A stretch of DNA of 64,000 nt from assembly GCF_003352465.1 (NCBI RefSeq), contig NZ_CP031153.1:2098465-2162464 (forward strand). Reading direction: 5' to 3'. The translations under genes were made by a program, and so were the position numbers. The stretch's first letter is position 1. Each line of letters begins with the position of its first letter. Of this stretch, positions 34,117 to 42,620 are shown piece by piece. The stretch is from Kordia sp. SMS9. GTDB lineage: Bacteria > Bacteroidota > Bacteroidia > Flavobacteriales > Flavobacteriaceae. The notes beneath the pieces are model-generated. The model saw nothing but the letters and a program-made list of their open reading frames with translations, was not told the DNA's origin and made no database searches.

Positions 34117-35640
34117 ATGAAAAAATTTACCTTATTATTAGCTTTATTTTTTGTGGGAATACTATTCGCGCAAAACAAATCAAATGGTGCAGTAGCGACT
34201 TCTATCACGTCTCCTACTTCTACCACAGGAGAAACATTTAGATTTGATTCAGGTCTAGTTACACAATTAGATGCAGGAAGTGGCTTCGGGTTTACGAGTG
34301 ACCGCTGGTTTTCCATGGGACGATTATTTACAGGATCTCAAACTGTATATGGATTGCGCTTTCAGTTGCCTAATAAAGCATTAACGATGGGATATCAAGA
34401 TATTAACGATCTGAACCCAAGATTGCAATGGATTGGATCAGGTTCTTCCGCAGCAACAGATTTTGAATTTAGAGTTGCAGATAGTTTTACCTCTACAAGC
34501 TCTACATTAGTAGCAACCATGACCAATGATGGAAAAACGTATTTTGGAGCGCCACTAACGTCAAACGAGCCGTTGGTAGGAATTGATTACAGTAATAGTT
34601 CAAGCAGTACGAAAACAGGACTTATTGTACAAAACAACAATACTTCAGGATTGTATTTTACAGGAATTAAAGCAATCAATAATCAATCAGGATACATTAA
34701 AACAGGAATAGAGGTGCAAAGTGATGGCTCTTCTTATTTGTCTACTGGTGTTAGTATAAGAACGAGTGCATCCTATCAAAATACGGGAGTATCTTCAAGA
34801 ATTTCTGGTACAAGTAACGGGAGTTCGTATGCTGTTCGAGGAGATATTCCTAGCACAGGAACTGGTTTCGGTGCAGGTATTTATGGTAGTTCAGCAATAC
34901 TTACCAATCGTTATGCAGGATATTTTAATGGGAATGTTTTTACCACAGGTTCATACTTACCTTCGGATGAAAAATTAAAAGAGAACGTGAAAACGGAAGA
35001 AAATACATTACAGAAATTAGCTCAACTAGATGCTGTAACGTATACGTTTAAAGAAAACGAACACTTAAATCTACCTTCAGAAACACAACACGGATTCTTG
35101 GCTCAAAATTTGGAAGAAGTTTTTCCTGAATTAATAACAACCATCAGCAAGCCTATTGAGGATGAGAAAAATTTCCAAATAGGAACCTACGAATATAAAG
35201 CGGTAAATTATGTAGGATTGATTTCTGTATTGACTGCTAGTTTGAAGCAATTAAACGAAGAGTCAGCTGCAAATATCAAAGAATTAAATGAAAAAGTAGC
35301 CGCTTTAGAAAATCAGATTGAAGCAATGAACATTCAAGCATCTGAGGAAGAAACTCAATTAGGGAATTTAGAAGAAATTAGCGGCTCAGGATTTTCTATG
35401 GAGCAAAACAAACCAAATCCGTTTACAAATCAAACCGTAATTAATTATACGTTGCCAAGCAATACCAAAGCAACAATTTCTGTGGTTGATTTATCGGGTA
35501 AATTTATCAAAGACTACAATCTATCAACTGAAAAAGGACAATTAATCATCAATTCCAGTGAAATTGGAAGAGGAATATTTGTATATGCGTTAATTTCAAA
35601 TAACGAAGTTATGATGACAAGAAAGATGATCATTAGATAA
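34117..35640 (+). CDS. T9SS-secreted fibre protein with Peptidase_S74 chaperone, copy 5
   Basis: 507 residues. Signal peptide MKKFTLLLALFFVGILFAQ, head nearly as in copy 2 (NKSNGAVATSITSPTS), variable middle, S74 with Ser283/Lys288 (SDEKLK), coiled coil and T9SS domain ending TRKMIIR. The segment SNEPLVGIDYS in the middle is shared with copy 6. Same expected surface location as the other copies. Confidence 0.9.
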   Translation: MKKFTLLLALFFVGILFAQNKSNGAVATSITSPTSTTGETFRFDSGLVTQLDAGSGFGFTSDRWFSMGRLFTGSQTVYGLRFQLPNKALTMGYQDINDLNPRLQWIGSGSSAATDFEFRVADSFTSTSSTLVATMTNDGKTYFGAPLTSNEPLVGIDYSNSSSSTKTGLIVQNNNTSGLYFTGIKAINNQSGYIKTGIEVQSDGSSYLSTGVSIRTSASYQNTGVSSRISGTSNGSSYAVRGDIPSTGTGFGAGIYGSSAILTNRYAGYFNGNVFTTGSYLPSDEKLKENVKTEENTLQKLAQLDAVTYTFKENEHLNLPSETQHGFLAQNLEEVFPELITTISKPIEDEKNFQIGTYEYKAVNYVGLISVLTASLKQLNEESAANIKELNEKVAALENQIEAMNIQASEEETQLGNLEEISGSGFSMEQNKPNPFTNQTVINYTLPSNTKATISVVDLSGKFIKDYNLSTEKGQLIINSSEIGRGIFVYALISNNEVMMTRKMIIR

Positions 35641-35678
35641 GTCAAATTTGTATCAACATACAAATTCGAATTATTACA

Positions 35679-35714
35679 AAAAAGCTGAGATTTTAACGTC
35701 TTGGCTTTTTTTGG
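35679..35714 (+). terminator. Terminator after S74 gene 5
   Basis: AAAAAGCTGAGA / TCTTGGCTTTTTT hairpin; loop TTTTAACG; T run. Confidence 0.8.
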
Positions 35715-35820
35715 TTTCTAATCAATTAAAGATTTTATATTTTGTTTAACGTTTTTTAAGAAAACTTAACATAATTTCAGTAAAAATAACTTAATTATCT
35801 AGTTTTAAACGTTTTAATTT

Positions 35821-35865
35821 TATGGTTATCCCGTAATGTGTTTAACTATTTAGTACTTATCTTTA
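35821..35865 (+). promoter_or_regulatory. Shared promoter module, S74 gene 6
   Basis: TATGGTTATCCCGTA (35821-35835), 22 nt, TATCTTTA (35858-35865), 26 nt to the ATG. Confidence 0.7.
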
Positions 35866-35891
35866 AACAAAACCAATTAAAAAATTTAGAC

Positions 35892-37391
35892 ATGAAAAAA
35901 GTTACTTTATTATTAGCTTTATTTTTTGCGGGAATGACGTTTGCGCAAAACCAATCAGACGGAGCCGTTTCAAACTTTATTTTTAATCCTATACCACAGC
36001 AATTTGGTGGTGGAGAAATTTTCAGATTTGATCAAGGCCTTGTAACACAATTAGACAAAGGAAATGCCTTTGATTTCAATAACAGTAGATGGTTTTCTTT
36101 AGGAAGCTTAAAAACAGGTTCCCAAACTGTATACGGAATTCGTTTTCAATTGCCAAATAGAGGAATCACAATGGGATATCAAGATGTAGGTGACGATAAT
36201 CCTAGAATTCAGTGGATTGGAGACTCGATAAAGAGTAATCTAGAATTTAGATCAGCAACTAGTTTTTTCTCTACAGTTTCTAATTTGAATGCTACGATGA
36301 CTTTTGATGGAAGAACGTTCTTTGGAAAGCCATTAGCTTCCAATGAGCCATTAGTAGGAATTGACTACAGTACGGTACCTGGAAACACGAAAACAGGGTT
36401 AATTGTACGTAACAATACAAATAATGGAGATTTCTTTACAGGAATCAAAACCATTAACAAAGAAAAAGGAAGGGTTAAAACTGGAATTAGCGTATTGGAA
36501 GCTGGCAGTTCAGTATCAAGTACAGGAGTTAATGTGGAAGTAGTAGACAGTGATCAATCTACAGGAGTACGTGTTTTTGCTTCTAGTACTTCTGGAAGTA
36601 CGTTTGGAGTACAAGCTAGAATTTCAAGTGCGTCACCATCAATAATTCCGCCTTTTGGAGCGGCTATTGAAGGTACTTCTGCATCACTTCCAAATAGATT
36701 TGCAGGATACTTTAATGGCGACGTTTTTGTGACAGGAATGTTTACAGTTTCTGATAGAAACCTAAAAGAAAATATTCAGCCAGAAGAAAATGTATTGGAT
36801 AAATTATCTCAATTAGAGACAGTAACCTACACTTTCAAGCAAAATGAGCACTTAAACTTGTCATCAAAAGTGCAACACGGATTCTTAGCGCAAAATTTAG
36901 AAGAAGTTTTCCCAGAATTAGTAACGACAATCAACAAACCAATTCAAGACAAACAAGGAATTGACACAGGTTCGTATGAGTACAAAGCGGTAAACTACAC
37001 AGGATTAATTTCAGTATTGACGTCAAGTTTAAATGAAATGAACAATAAAATGACAGTGTTAGAAACAGAATTGGCTGAATTGAGAAACGAATTGGCAACT
37101 GCTAAAAATGAATTAGAAGGACAGGACGAACTGGAAGTTGGTTTCACGATGGAGCAAAATAGACCAAATCCTTTCACCGACCAAACGGTCATCAACTATA
37201 CATTGCCTAACAACGCAAAAGCTACGATTTCTGTATTTGACATGTCAGGTAAATTTGTAAGAGATTATAACTTATCAAGTCAAAAAGGACAAGTAACAAT
37301 TAACTCTAGCGAAATTGGAAAAGGAATGTTTATCTATAGCTTAGTGTCTAATGGAGACATTATGGTTACTAAGAAGATGATTGTAAAATAA
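35892..37391 (+). CDS. T9SS-secreted fibre protein with Peptidase_S74 chaperone, copy 6 (most diverged)
   Basis: 499 residues from ATG 35892; an in-frame ATG at 35838 lies inside the promoter module and was rejected. Signal peptide MKKVTLLLALFFAGMTFAQ, PIPQQFGGGEIFRF head, variable middle, S74 with Ser287/Lys292 (SDRNLK), a coiled coil of the ELAELRNELATAKNELEG type and a T9SS domain ending KKMIVK. The sorting domain is the most diverged of the six (DQTVINYTLPNNAKATISVFDMSG), and its terminator is unrelated to the others, so this is probably the oldest or outermost copy. Confidence 0.9.
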   Translation: MKKVTLLLALFFAGMTFAQNQSDGAVSNFIFNPIPQQFGGGEIFRFDQGLVTQLDKGNAFDFNNSRWFSLGSLKTGSQTVYGIRFQLPNRGITMGYQDVGDDNPRIQWIGDSIKSNLEFRSATSFFSTVSNLNATMTFDGRTFFGKPLASNEPLVGIDYSTVPGNTKTGLIVRNNTNNGDFFTGIKTINKEKGRVKTGISVLEAGSSVSSTGVNVEVVDSDQSTGVRVFASSTSGSTFGVQARISSASPSIIPPFGAAIEGTSASLPNRFAGYFNGDVFVTGMFTVSDRNLKENIQPEENVLDKLSQLETVTYTFKQNEHLNLSSKVQHGFLAQNLEEVFPELVTTINKPIQDKQGIDTGSYEYKAVNYTGLISVLTSSLNEMNNKMTVLETELAELRNELATAKNELEGQDELEVGFTMEQNRPNPFTDQTVINYTLPNNAKATISVFDMSGKFVRDYNLSSQKGQVTINSSEIGKGMFIYSLVSNGDIMVTKKMIVK

Positions 37392-37420
37392 GCCCCACAA
37401 TCGTATCTACTCTATATAAA

Positions 37421-37462
37421 AAGCAATCAGTACTGTAATGGTGCTGATTGCTTGTTTGTTTT
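37421..37462 (+). terminator. Terminator after S74 gene 6
   Basis: Perfect 10-bp stem AAGCAATCAG / CTGATTGCTT with a 13-nt loop, followed by a T-rich stretch. Confidence 0.8.
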
Positions 37463-37549
37463 ATAAAACAAACAACCTTGAACGTTAAAATGTTTTCTTT
37501 TTTTTAGGGTATTTCATACTTTCATTTTTTAATCAAAAAACTTAAAATC

Positions 37550-37792
37550 ATGAAAAAAAAGAGTATCAAAAATTTATCGTTAAACAAGAAATCAATTTCT
37601 AACCTAGAAACAAACTACGGAGGAAACGCAAGTGGGCAAAACTCTATCCGATTTTGTATTCGTACCATAGTAGACCAAAATGGTAACAATATCTGTTTAC
37701 CAACAAAAAGAGCTGCTACGTGTGGTCAAACAGAGCCTGTAGGGTGTGCGCTTACAATTGAAGTAGATCCGTTTACAATTCCAATCTGTTAA
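37550..37792 (+). CDS. Class I lanthipeptide-type precursor peptide 1
   Basis: 80 residues. Leader MKKKSIKNLSLNKKSISNL matches the LxLNKxxIxxL pattern used in Bacteroidota for class I lanthipeptide and related RiPP precursors; a GG (NYGG) marks a likely processing site. The core has four Cys and several Thr/Ser (FCIRTIVDQNGNNIC, AATCGQTEPVGCALTIEV, PIC). Function as signal or toxin unknown. No LanB/LanC-like enzyme is in the window. Only a poor version of the shared promoter repeat is visible upstream. Followed by a paralogue after 39 bp. Confidence 0.8.
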   Translation: MKKKSIKNLSLNKKSISNLETNYGGNASGQNSIRFCIRTIVDQNGNNICLPTKRAATCGQTEPVGCALTIEVDPFTIPIC

Positions 37793-37831
37793 TAATTGGC
37801 ATAAGAAAAATAACCAAAATAACTTAAAATC

Positions 37832-38062
37832 ATGAAAAAAAAGAGTATCAAAAATCTATCGTTAAACAAGAAATCAATTTCTAAGTTACAACCAGAAAAA
37901 AGCATGGGAGGACAAGGAACATTCCGTTGTATATTATCTATTATTGATCAAAATGGAAATAATATATGTATCACAAGATTCGCTGCTACCTGTCCACAAA
38001 CAAATGCTGCAGGTTGTGTACTTACAATTGAAGTAGATGGAAACACGTATCCAATCTGTTAA
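37832..38062 (+). CDS. Class I lanthipeptide-type precursor peptide 2
   Basis: 76 residues, a tandem paralogue of the previous gene: the same leader, GG at MGGQG, and a core sharing DQNGNNIC, AATC.Q, GC.LTIEVD and PIC. All four Cys are at matching places, while the spacer sequences differ. No promoter module in the 39-bp gap, so it is probably on the same transcript. Confidence 0.8.
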   Translation: MKKKSIKNLSLNKKSISKLQPEKSMGGQGTFRCILSIIDQNGNNICITRFAATCPQTNAAGCVLTIEVDGNTYPIC

Positions 38063-38143
38063 AATTTAAAAGATGTCAAACTGATCGTAAAATTGGTATT
38101 ACGTTAAAAAGTAAAGATTTTCGTCCGAAATCACAGTGAGTTT

Positions 38144-38158
38144 TACGGTTTTCCCGTA
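38144..38158 (+). promoter_or_regulatory. TACGG-N5-CCGTA inverted repeat upstream of precursor 3
   Basis: TACGGTTTTCCCGTA with perfect arms, 54 bp before the ATG at 38213: the same repeat and nearly the same distance as in the S74 genes. The box 21 nt downstream, TAACTTAG, is weaker than TATCTTTA. Confidence 0.65.
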
Positions 38159-38212
38159 TTTTGAATCATTGCAATTCCTTAACTTAGGTTTTTAACTTGA
38201 AAACTTAATATC

Positions 38213-38407
38213 ATGAAAAAACAAGATGTAAAAAACTTGAAACTCAACAAAAGTTTAGTGTCCAACTTAGTAAAAGAAAACCTTACAGGCGGATTGAACT
38301 GGACGTACGACAGACCCACAGGACAAAGTGAATTTGCAGGCGAATGTCCGCCTCCAACACAAACAGGTTCTTGGTGCTTAACAGGATACCAAACAAATTG
38401 TCAATAA
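38213..38407 (+). CDS. Class I lanthipeptide-type precursor peptide 3
   Basis: 64 residues. Leader MKKQDVKNLKLNKSLVSNL, GG at LTGGLNW, core with three Cys (GECPPPTQTGSWCLTGYQTNC) plus Thr/Ser residues. The core is unlike precursors 1 and 2, so the leader is the shared part. Own promoter repeat and terminator. Confidence 0.78.
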   Translation: MKKQDVKNLKLNKSLVSNLVKENLTGGLNWTYDRPTGQSEFAGECPPPTQTGSWCLTGYQTNCQ

Positions 38408-38415
38408 AGAACACT

Positions 38416-38447
38416 AAAAAAAGCTTCTCGAAATTCGAGAAGCTTTT
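38416..38447. terminator. Bidirectional terminator
   Basis: Near-perfect stem AAAAAGCTTCTCGAA / TTCGAGAAGCTTTTT between the convergent precursor 3 and lipoprotein genes. Confidence 0.88.
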
Positions 38448-38465
38448 TAAATTTTATTAGAAAAA

Positions 38466-38876
38466 CTATAAAATCTTAGTTTCCACCAGCGTTTTTAATT
38501 TATCTGCCGCCGCTTTTTTAGCGTCTTCAACTTTCTTAGTAGCAGCATCCGTTGCTTCGTCCATTTTACTTTTAGCTGCATCTTTTGCATCCTCAACAGT
38601 TTTCTTAGCGCCTTCTTTCATGTCATTTACCATGTTTGTTGCGCCTTCCTTAGCATCTTCCATCGTTTTTGTTGCACTTTCTTTTACATCGTTAGCAACA
38701 TCTGTAGCTTTTTCTTTTACGTCATCTGCTACTTTTTTCACTGCTTCTTTGGTGTCTTTTACCATTTCTTTAGCAGTTTCCTTTGCTTTATCACCTTCTT
38801 TTTTTACTTCTTCACATGAAGTCATTCCGATCATTAAAGCCACTACTAAAGAAGCTTTGAATACTAATTTTTTCAT
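38466..38876 (-). CDS. Lipoprotein with amphipathic helical repeats
   Basis: 136 residues. Signal with lipobox (VVALMIGMTSC), then only charged/Ala-rich helix with 11-residue periodicity (KEKATDVANDVKESATKTMEDAKEGA and similar), as in LEA group 3 or apolipoprotein-like proteins and YtxH-type stress proteins. Likely an envelope-anchored helix interacting with membrane or protecting against desiccation or salt; inference from pattern only. Confidence 0.75.
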   Translation of the reverse strand: MKKLVFKASLVVALMIGMTSCEEVKKEGDKAKETAKEMVKDTKEAVKKVADDVKEKATDVANDVKESATKTMEDAKEGATNMVNDMKEGAKKTVEDAKDAAKSKMDEATDAATKKVEDAKKAAADKLKTLVETKIL

Positions 38877-39002
38877 TTTTTTACCTATTTATTGTTATTG
38901 AACAACAATGTTAAGACTTCTTTTACTCATTCACAAAGAATGAGTTAACATATTTTTAACATTCCATGAAATTATCATTTTGGCAGATAAAAGGAGTTTT
39001 TT

Positions 39003-40250
39003 TTAAGAATTTACGCGTTCAGAAAGGTATGCCATGATTTTTGTACATGCATTTCCATTAGCTTGCACATAGTTGCGATTAATATCTCCAACGGAAATTT
39101 TAAAAACCGCATCTGTAAGTAAACGATGCATCAATTGTTCAAATGTCGCTTTTGAATTCACAGAAAGTACGCCGCCAAGTTGCACCAAATCTTCCGCTTC
39201 TTTAAAGCCAGTAAAATTCTTTCCAACAACCACGGGAATTCCAAAAACAGCAGGTTCTAGCGTATTGTGCAAACCTGTAGTTCCCATACCGCCGCCAACA
39301 TAGGCAATATCAGCGTAACTATATACTTTCGTGAGAATTCCGATGGTATCTACGATAAAAACTTCAAATTGACTCAAATCGGTATGTTGTTCCATTTCAG
39401 AAAATAAAACCGTCGATTTTTTAATAGAATTCTTTAATTTTTCAATTTCTTGAGATTTGATATTGTGTGGTGCTATGATAAACTTGCAATCCTCGGCAGA
39501 AGCGTTGATAAAAGGCACAAAAATAGCTTCATCTTCTTGCCAACTACTTCCAATGACAATAGTAGTCGTATTATTTTTAAAATTTTCGATGAAAGAAAGC
39601 GAATTGTCACGGTCTAAAATTTCCAACACACGATCAAAACGTGTGTCGCCACTAATCGTAACATCTGTAAAATTAATACGTTTCAAAAGCTGCTGAGACG
39701 TTTCATCCTGCACAAAAATATGATCAAATGCACGAAGCGATTTTCGCATCCAACTGCCATAAAACTTGAAAAACACTTGCGAACTTCTAAAAATAGTCGA
39801 AATAGAAATCGTGTGAATGTGCTGCTTTTTCAATGCTGCTAAATAATTCGGCCAAAACTCATACTTCACAAAAATTACCAATTCAGGATGAACCAGTTTT
39901 ACAAAATTCCTAGCATTAGCTTTTGTGTCTAAAGGCAAATAGGTAATCACATCTGCGACGCCACTATCTTTTTTTACTTCGTATCCGGAAGGCGAAAAAA
40001 ACGTCAACACAAATTTATGGTCAGGATATTTTTCTTTCAACGCTTCCAATACGGGCAATCCTTGTTCAAATTCGCCCAAAGAAGCCGTGTGAAACCAAAT
40101 GACTTTGTCTGTTGCTGAAATTTGATTGGCTAAGGTCTTAAAAACGAGTTTTCTGCCCGCTACAAACAGTCCAAGTTTCGTATTAAATTTCGCAATGATT
40201 CCTAGAAAGAAACTCGCAACGTAGACCAATATGTTGTAAATAAAATACAA
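39003..40250 (-). CDS. waaA: 3-deoxy-D-manno-octulosonic acid transferase
   Basis: 415 residues, GT30 family. N-terminal membrane helix, then VIWFHTASLGEFEQGLPVLEAL, FFSPSGYEV, PLDTKANARNFV, FVKYEFWPNYL, IGSSWQEDE, and YVGGGMGTTGLHNTLEPAVFGIPVVVG, all typical of KdtA/WaaA. It adds Kdo to lipid A precursors at the cytosolic face of the inner membrane. Divergent from the aminotransferase gene. Confidence 0.95.
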   Translation of the reverse strand: MYFIYNILVYVASFFLGIIAKFNTKLGLFVAGRKLVFKTLANQISATDKVIWFHTASLGEFEQGLPVLEALKEKYPDHKFVLTFFSPSGYEVKKDSGVADVITYLPLDTKANARNFVKLVHPELVIFVKYEFWPNYLAALKKQHIHTISISTIFRSSQVFFKFYGSWMRKSLRAFDHIFVQDETSQQLLKRINFTDVTISGDTRFDRVLEILDRDNSLSFIENFKNNTTTIVIGSSWQEDEAIFVPFINASAEDCKFIIAPHNIKSQEIEKLKNSIKKSTVLFSEMEQHTDLSQFEVFIVDTIGILTKVYSYADIAYVGGGMGTTGLHNTLEPAVFGIPVVVGKNFTGFKEAEDLVQLGGVLSVNSKATFEQLMHRLLTDAVFKISVGDINRNYVQANGNACTKIMAYLSERVNS

Positions 40251-40296
40251 AAGTGATTGAGTTTGCCGCTAAAATACATTCTTTCCCTTAAATTCA

Positions 40297-40327
40297 TTGG
40301 GTATCGTTGTACAATTTCATAAATTTG
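40297..40327 (+). promoter_or_regulatory. Promoter of the sugar aminotransferase gene
   Basis: TTG (40297-40299), 20 bp, TAAATTTG (40320-40327): full Bacteroidota consensus, 20 nt before the ATG. Confidence 0.65.
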
Positions 40328-40347
40328 TTTGTTTAAAAGAGATACGA

Positions 40348-41508
40348 ATGAAGAAAATCCAAATGGTCGATCTTAAAGGGCAATATGCTCAAATAAAAGA
40401 CCAAGTAGACCAATCCGTATTAGATGTTATTGCCTCTTCTGCATTCATAAACGGACCCGAAGTACATGCATTTCAAAAAGAATTAGAAGAATATTTAGAC
40501 GTAAAACACGTCATTCCGTGTGCCAACGGAACGGATGCATTGCAAATTGCGATGATGGGACTTGGACTAAAGCCCGGTGATGAGGTCATTACAGCAGATT
40601 TTACGTTTGCAGCAACGGTTGAGGTCATTGCACTATTGCAACTAACGCCCGTATTGGTCGATGTGGAAAAAGACTCATTCAATATTGATCCTGAAGCGGT
40701 TCGGAAAGCGATAACGCCTAAAACAAAAGCCATTGTTCCGGTACATTTATTTGGACAATGTGCCAATATGGACGCGATTTTAGAAATTGCCAAAGAACAC
40801 GATTTATACGTCATTGAAGACAACGCGCAAGCTATTGGCGCAAGTTATACCTTTGCCGATGGAAGCGTGAAAAAAGCAGGAGGTATTGGTCATGTGGCTT
40901 CTACTTCGTTCTTTCCTTCAAAAAACTTAGGTTGTTATGGTGATGGCGGTGCAATTTTTACGAACGATGATGATTTAGCACATACCATCAGAGGAATTGT
41001 AAACCACGGAATGTACAAACGCTATCATCACGATGTTGTGGGTGTAAATTCACGCTTAGATTCAATACAAGCAACCATTTTACGTGCCAAATTGCCACAT
41101 TTAGATAGGTACAACGCTGCACGCCAAAACGCTGCAAGAAAATACAATGCTGCTCTCGCTGGAAATGATAACATCATCACGCCGCAAATCACAAAAGCAT
41201 GCGAAAGTCCAATCTGTACAGGATGTAACTGTCATGTATTTCATCAATACACTTTGCGTGTTGTAAATGTAGACAGAGATGCGTTGGTAAAACACTTAAA
41301 TGAAAACGGGATTCCTTGCGGAGTCTACTATCCAATTCCGTTGCACTTGCAAAAAGCATACAAAGACGAACGGTATAACGAAGCAGATTTTCCTATAACA
41401 AATCAGTTGGTAAAAGAAGTCATTTCCTTGCCAATGCACACAGAATTAGAAGACGAGCAAATCGAATTCATCACGAAAACAATTTTAGAGTTCATAAACA
41501 AATCATAA
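40348..41508 (+). CDS. DegT/DnrJ/EryC1 aminotransferase with a Cys cluster
   Basis: 386 residues from ATG 40348, after the promoter. PLP-dependent sugar aminotransferase fold: ANGTDALQIAM, EDNAQAIGA, and the PLP lysine in SFFPSKNLGCYGDGG; substrate-side GVNSRLDSIQATILRAKL. Probably makes an amino sugar nucleotide for surface polysaccharide. Near residue 290 there is CX4CX2CXC (ACESPICTGCNCHVFHQ), a Cys cluster I do not expect in the family at this place. galE follows after 77 bp. Confidence 0.9.
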   Translation: MKKIQMVDLKGQYAQIKDQVDQSVLDVIASSAFINGPEVHAFQKELEEYLDVKHVIPCANGTDALQIAMMGLGLKPGDEVITADFTFAATVEVIALLQLTPVLVDVEKDSFNIDPEAVRKAITPKTKAIVPVHLFGQCANMDAILEIAKEHDLYVIEDNAQAIGASYTFADGSVKKAGGIGHVASTSFFPSKNLGCYGDGGAIFTNDDDLAHTIRGIVNHGMYKRYHHDVVGVNSRLDSIQATILRAKLPHLDRYNAARQNAARKYNAALAGNDNIITPQITKACESPICTGCNCHVFHQYTLRVVNVDRDALVKHLNENGIPCGVYYPIPLHLQKAYKDERYNEADFPITNQLVKEVISLPMHTELEDEQIEFITKTILEFINKS

Positions 41509-41545
41509 GTTTTAAAAGCAAAAAGCTAAAACTCAACACCTGTCA

Positions 41546-41565
41546 CATCGAGCAAAGTCGAGATG
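41546..41565. repeat. Short CATCGAG/CGAGATG imperfect repeat
   Basis: CATCGAGCAAAGTCGAGATG between two genes resembles a short dispersed intergenic repeat seen in flavobacteria (CGAG...GTCGAGATG); single copy here. Confidence 0.3.
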
Positions 41566-41585
41566 CAAAACTAAAAAACCTCAAA

Positions 41586-42611
41586 TTGAAAAAAATACTA
41601 GTAACTGGCGGATTAGGTTATATCGGCTCTCACACGGTGGTAGCCTTGCAATTGGCAGGATTTGAAGTTGTGATAATTGACAATCTTTCCAATTCATCAG
41701 AAGAAGTATTGCAAGGAATTCAACGAATTACAGGAATTTTGCCAACGTTTAAAAAACTTGATTTACGCGACAAGCAAGCAACAATTTCATTCTTTCAAAA
41801 GCATACCGACATTGACGGAATCATTCACTTTGCCGCGAGCAAAGCAGTTGGCGAAAGTGTGGAAAATCCGTTGTTATATTACGAAAACAATCTTTCCACG
41901 CTGATTACTATCTTACAGGAAATTCAACACAAAGAAAATATTTCGTTCATCTTTAGTTCTTCGTGTACGGTGTACGGTCAAGCCGAAACAATGCCCATTT
42001 CGGAAGATGCACCTGTACAACAAGCGTTCTCTCCGTATGGAAACACCAAACAAATCGGCGAAGAAATTCTGAAAGATACTGCCAAGATTACCAAAGGGTT
42101 ACAAGTCATTTCGTTGCGATATTTCAATCCAATTGGGGCGCATGAAAGTGGTGAAATAGGAGAATTGCCCGATGGTGTTCCGCAAAACTTAGTGCCTTTT
42201 ATTACGCAAACTGCCATTGGGTTACGAGAAGAATTAGCCGTTTTTGGAAATGATTATCCTACGGTAGATGGCACTTGCATTCGTGATTATATTCACGTGG
42301 TCGATCTCGCGAAAGCGCATGTAACTGCATTACAAAGAATACTTCAAAAAGAAAATAAAGCATCATTTGAAGTATTTAACATCGGAACAGGAACGGGAAG
42401 TTCTGTGCTAGAAGTTATTGAAAGTTTTGAGCGTGTCAGCGGAGAAAAACTCAACTATACAATTGTCGGTAGGCGTGAAGGCGATGTCATTTCTGCGTAT
42501 GCCGATACTACGAAAGCCAATACCATTTTAGGTTGGAAAGCCACATCTACGCTCGATGAAGCGATGCTTTCTGCTTGGAAATGGGAACAGAAAATACGAA
42601 CAACCAAATAA
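41586..42611 (+). CDS. galE: UDP-glucose 4-epimerase
   Basis: 341 residues starting at TTG 41586, because the following residues KKILVTGGLGYIGSHTVVAL are the standard N-terminus and no upstream ATG fits. Rossmann GxxGxxG, catalytic Ser-Tyr-Lys (FSSSCTVYG, SPYGNTKQ), NPIGAHESGEIGE and NIGTGTGSSVLEV are present. Interconverts UDP-glucose and UDP-galactose for surface sugars. Amidohydrolase gene follows after 9 bp. Confidence 0.95.
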   Translation: MKKILVTGGLGYIGSHTVVALQLAGFEVVIIDNLSNSSEEVLQGIQRITGILPTFKKLDLRDKQATISFFQKHTDIDGIIHFAASKAVGESVENPLLYYENNLSTLITILQEIQHKENISFIFSSSCTVYGQAETMPISEDAPVQQAFSPYGNTKQIGEEILKDTAKITKGLQVISLRYFNPIGAHESGEIGELPDGVPQNLVPFITQTAIGLREELAVFGNDYPTVDGTCIRDYIHVVDLAKAHVTALQRILQKENKASFEVFNIGTGTGSSVLEVIESFERVSGEKLNYTIVGRREGDVISAYADTTKANTILGWKATSTLDEAMLSAWKWEQKIRTTK

Positions 42612-42620
42612 ACCAATTAA

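Noticed and set aside
26743..37391. S74 genes as a prophage tail-fibre cluster
   Set aside because: No other phage genes; every copy has a signal peptide and T9SS domain and its own promoter and terminator.
37480..37518. Shared TACGG repeat upstream of precursor 1
   Set aside because: The best candidates there match fewer than about half of the consensus positions, so I do not call it.
26373..38447. Genomic island integrated at tRNA-Leu
   Set aside because: No integrase and no repeated tRNA 3' end at the far side were seen.
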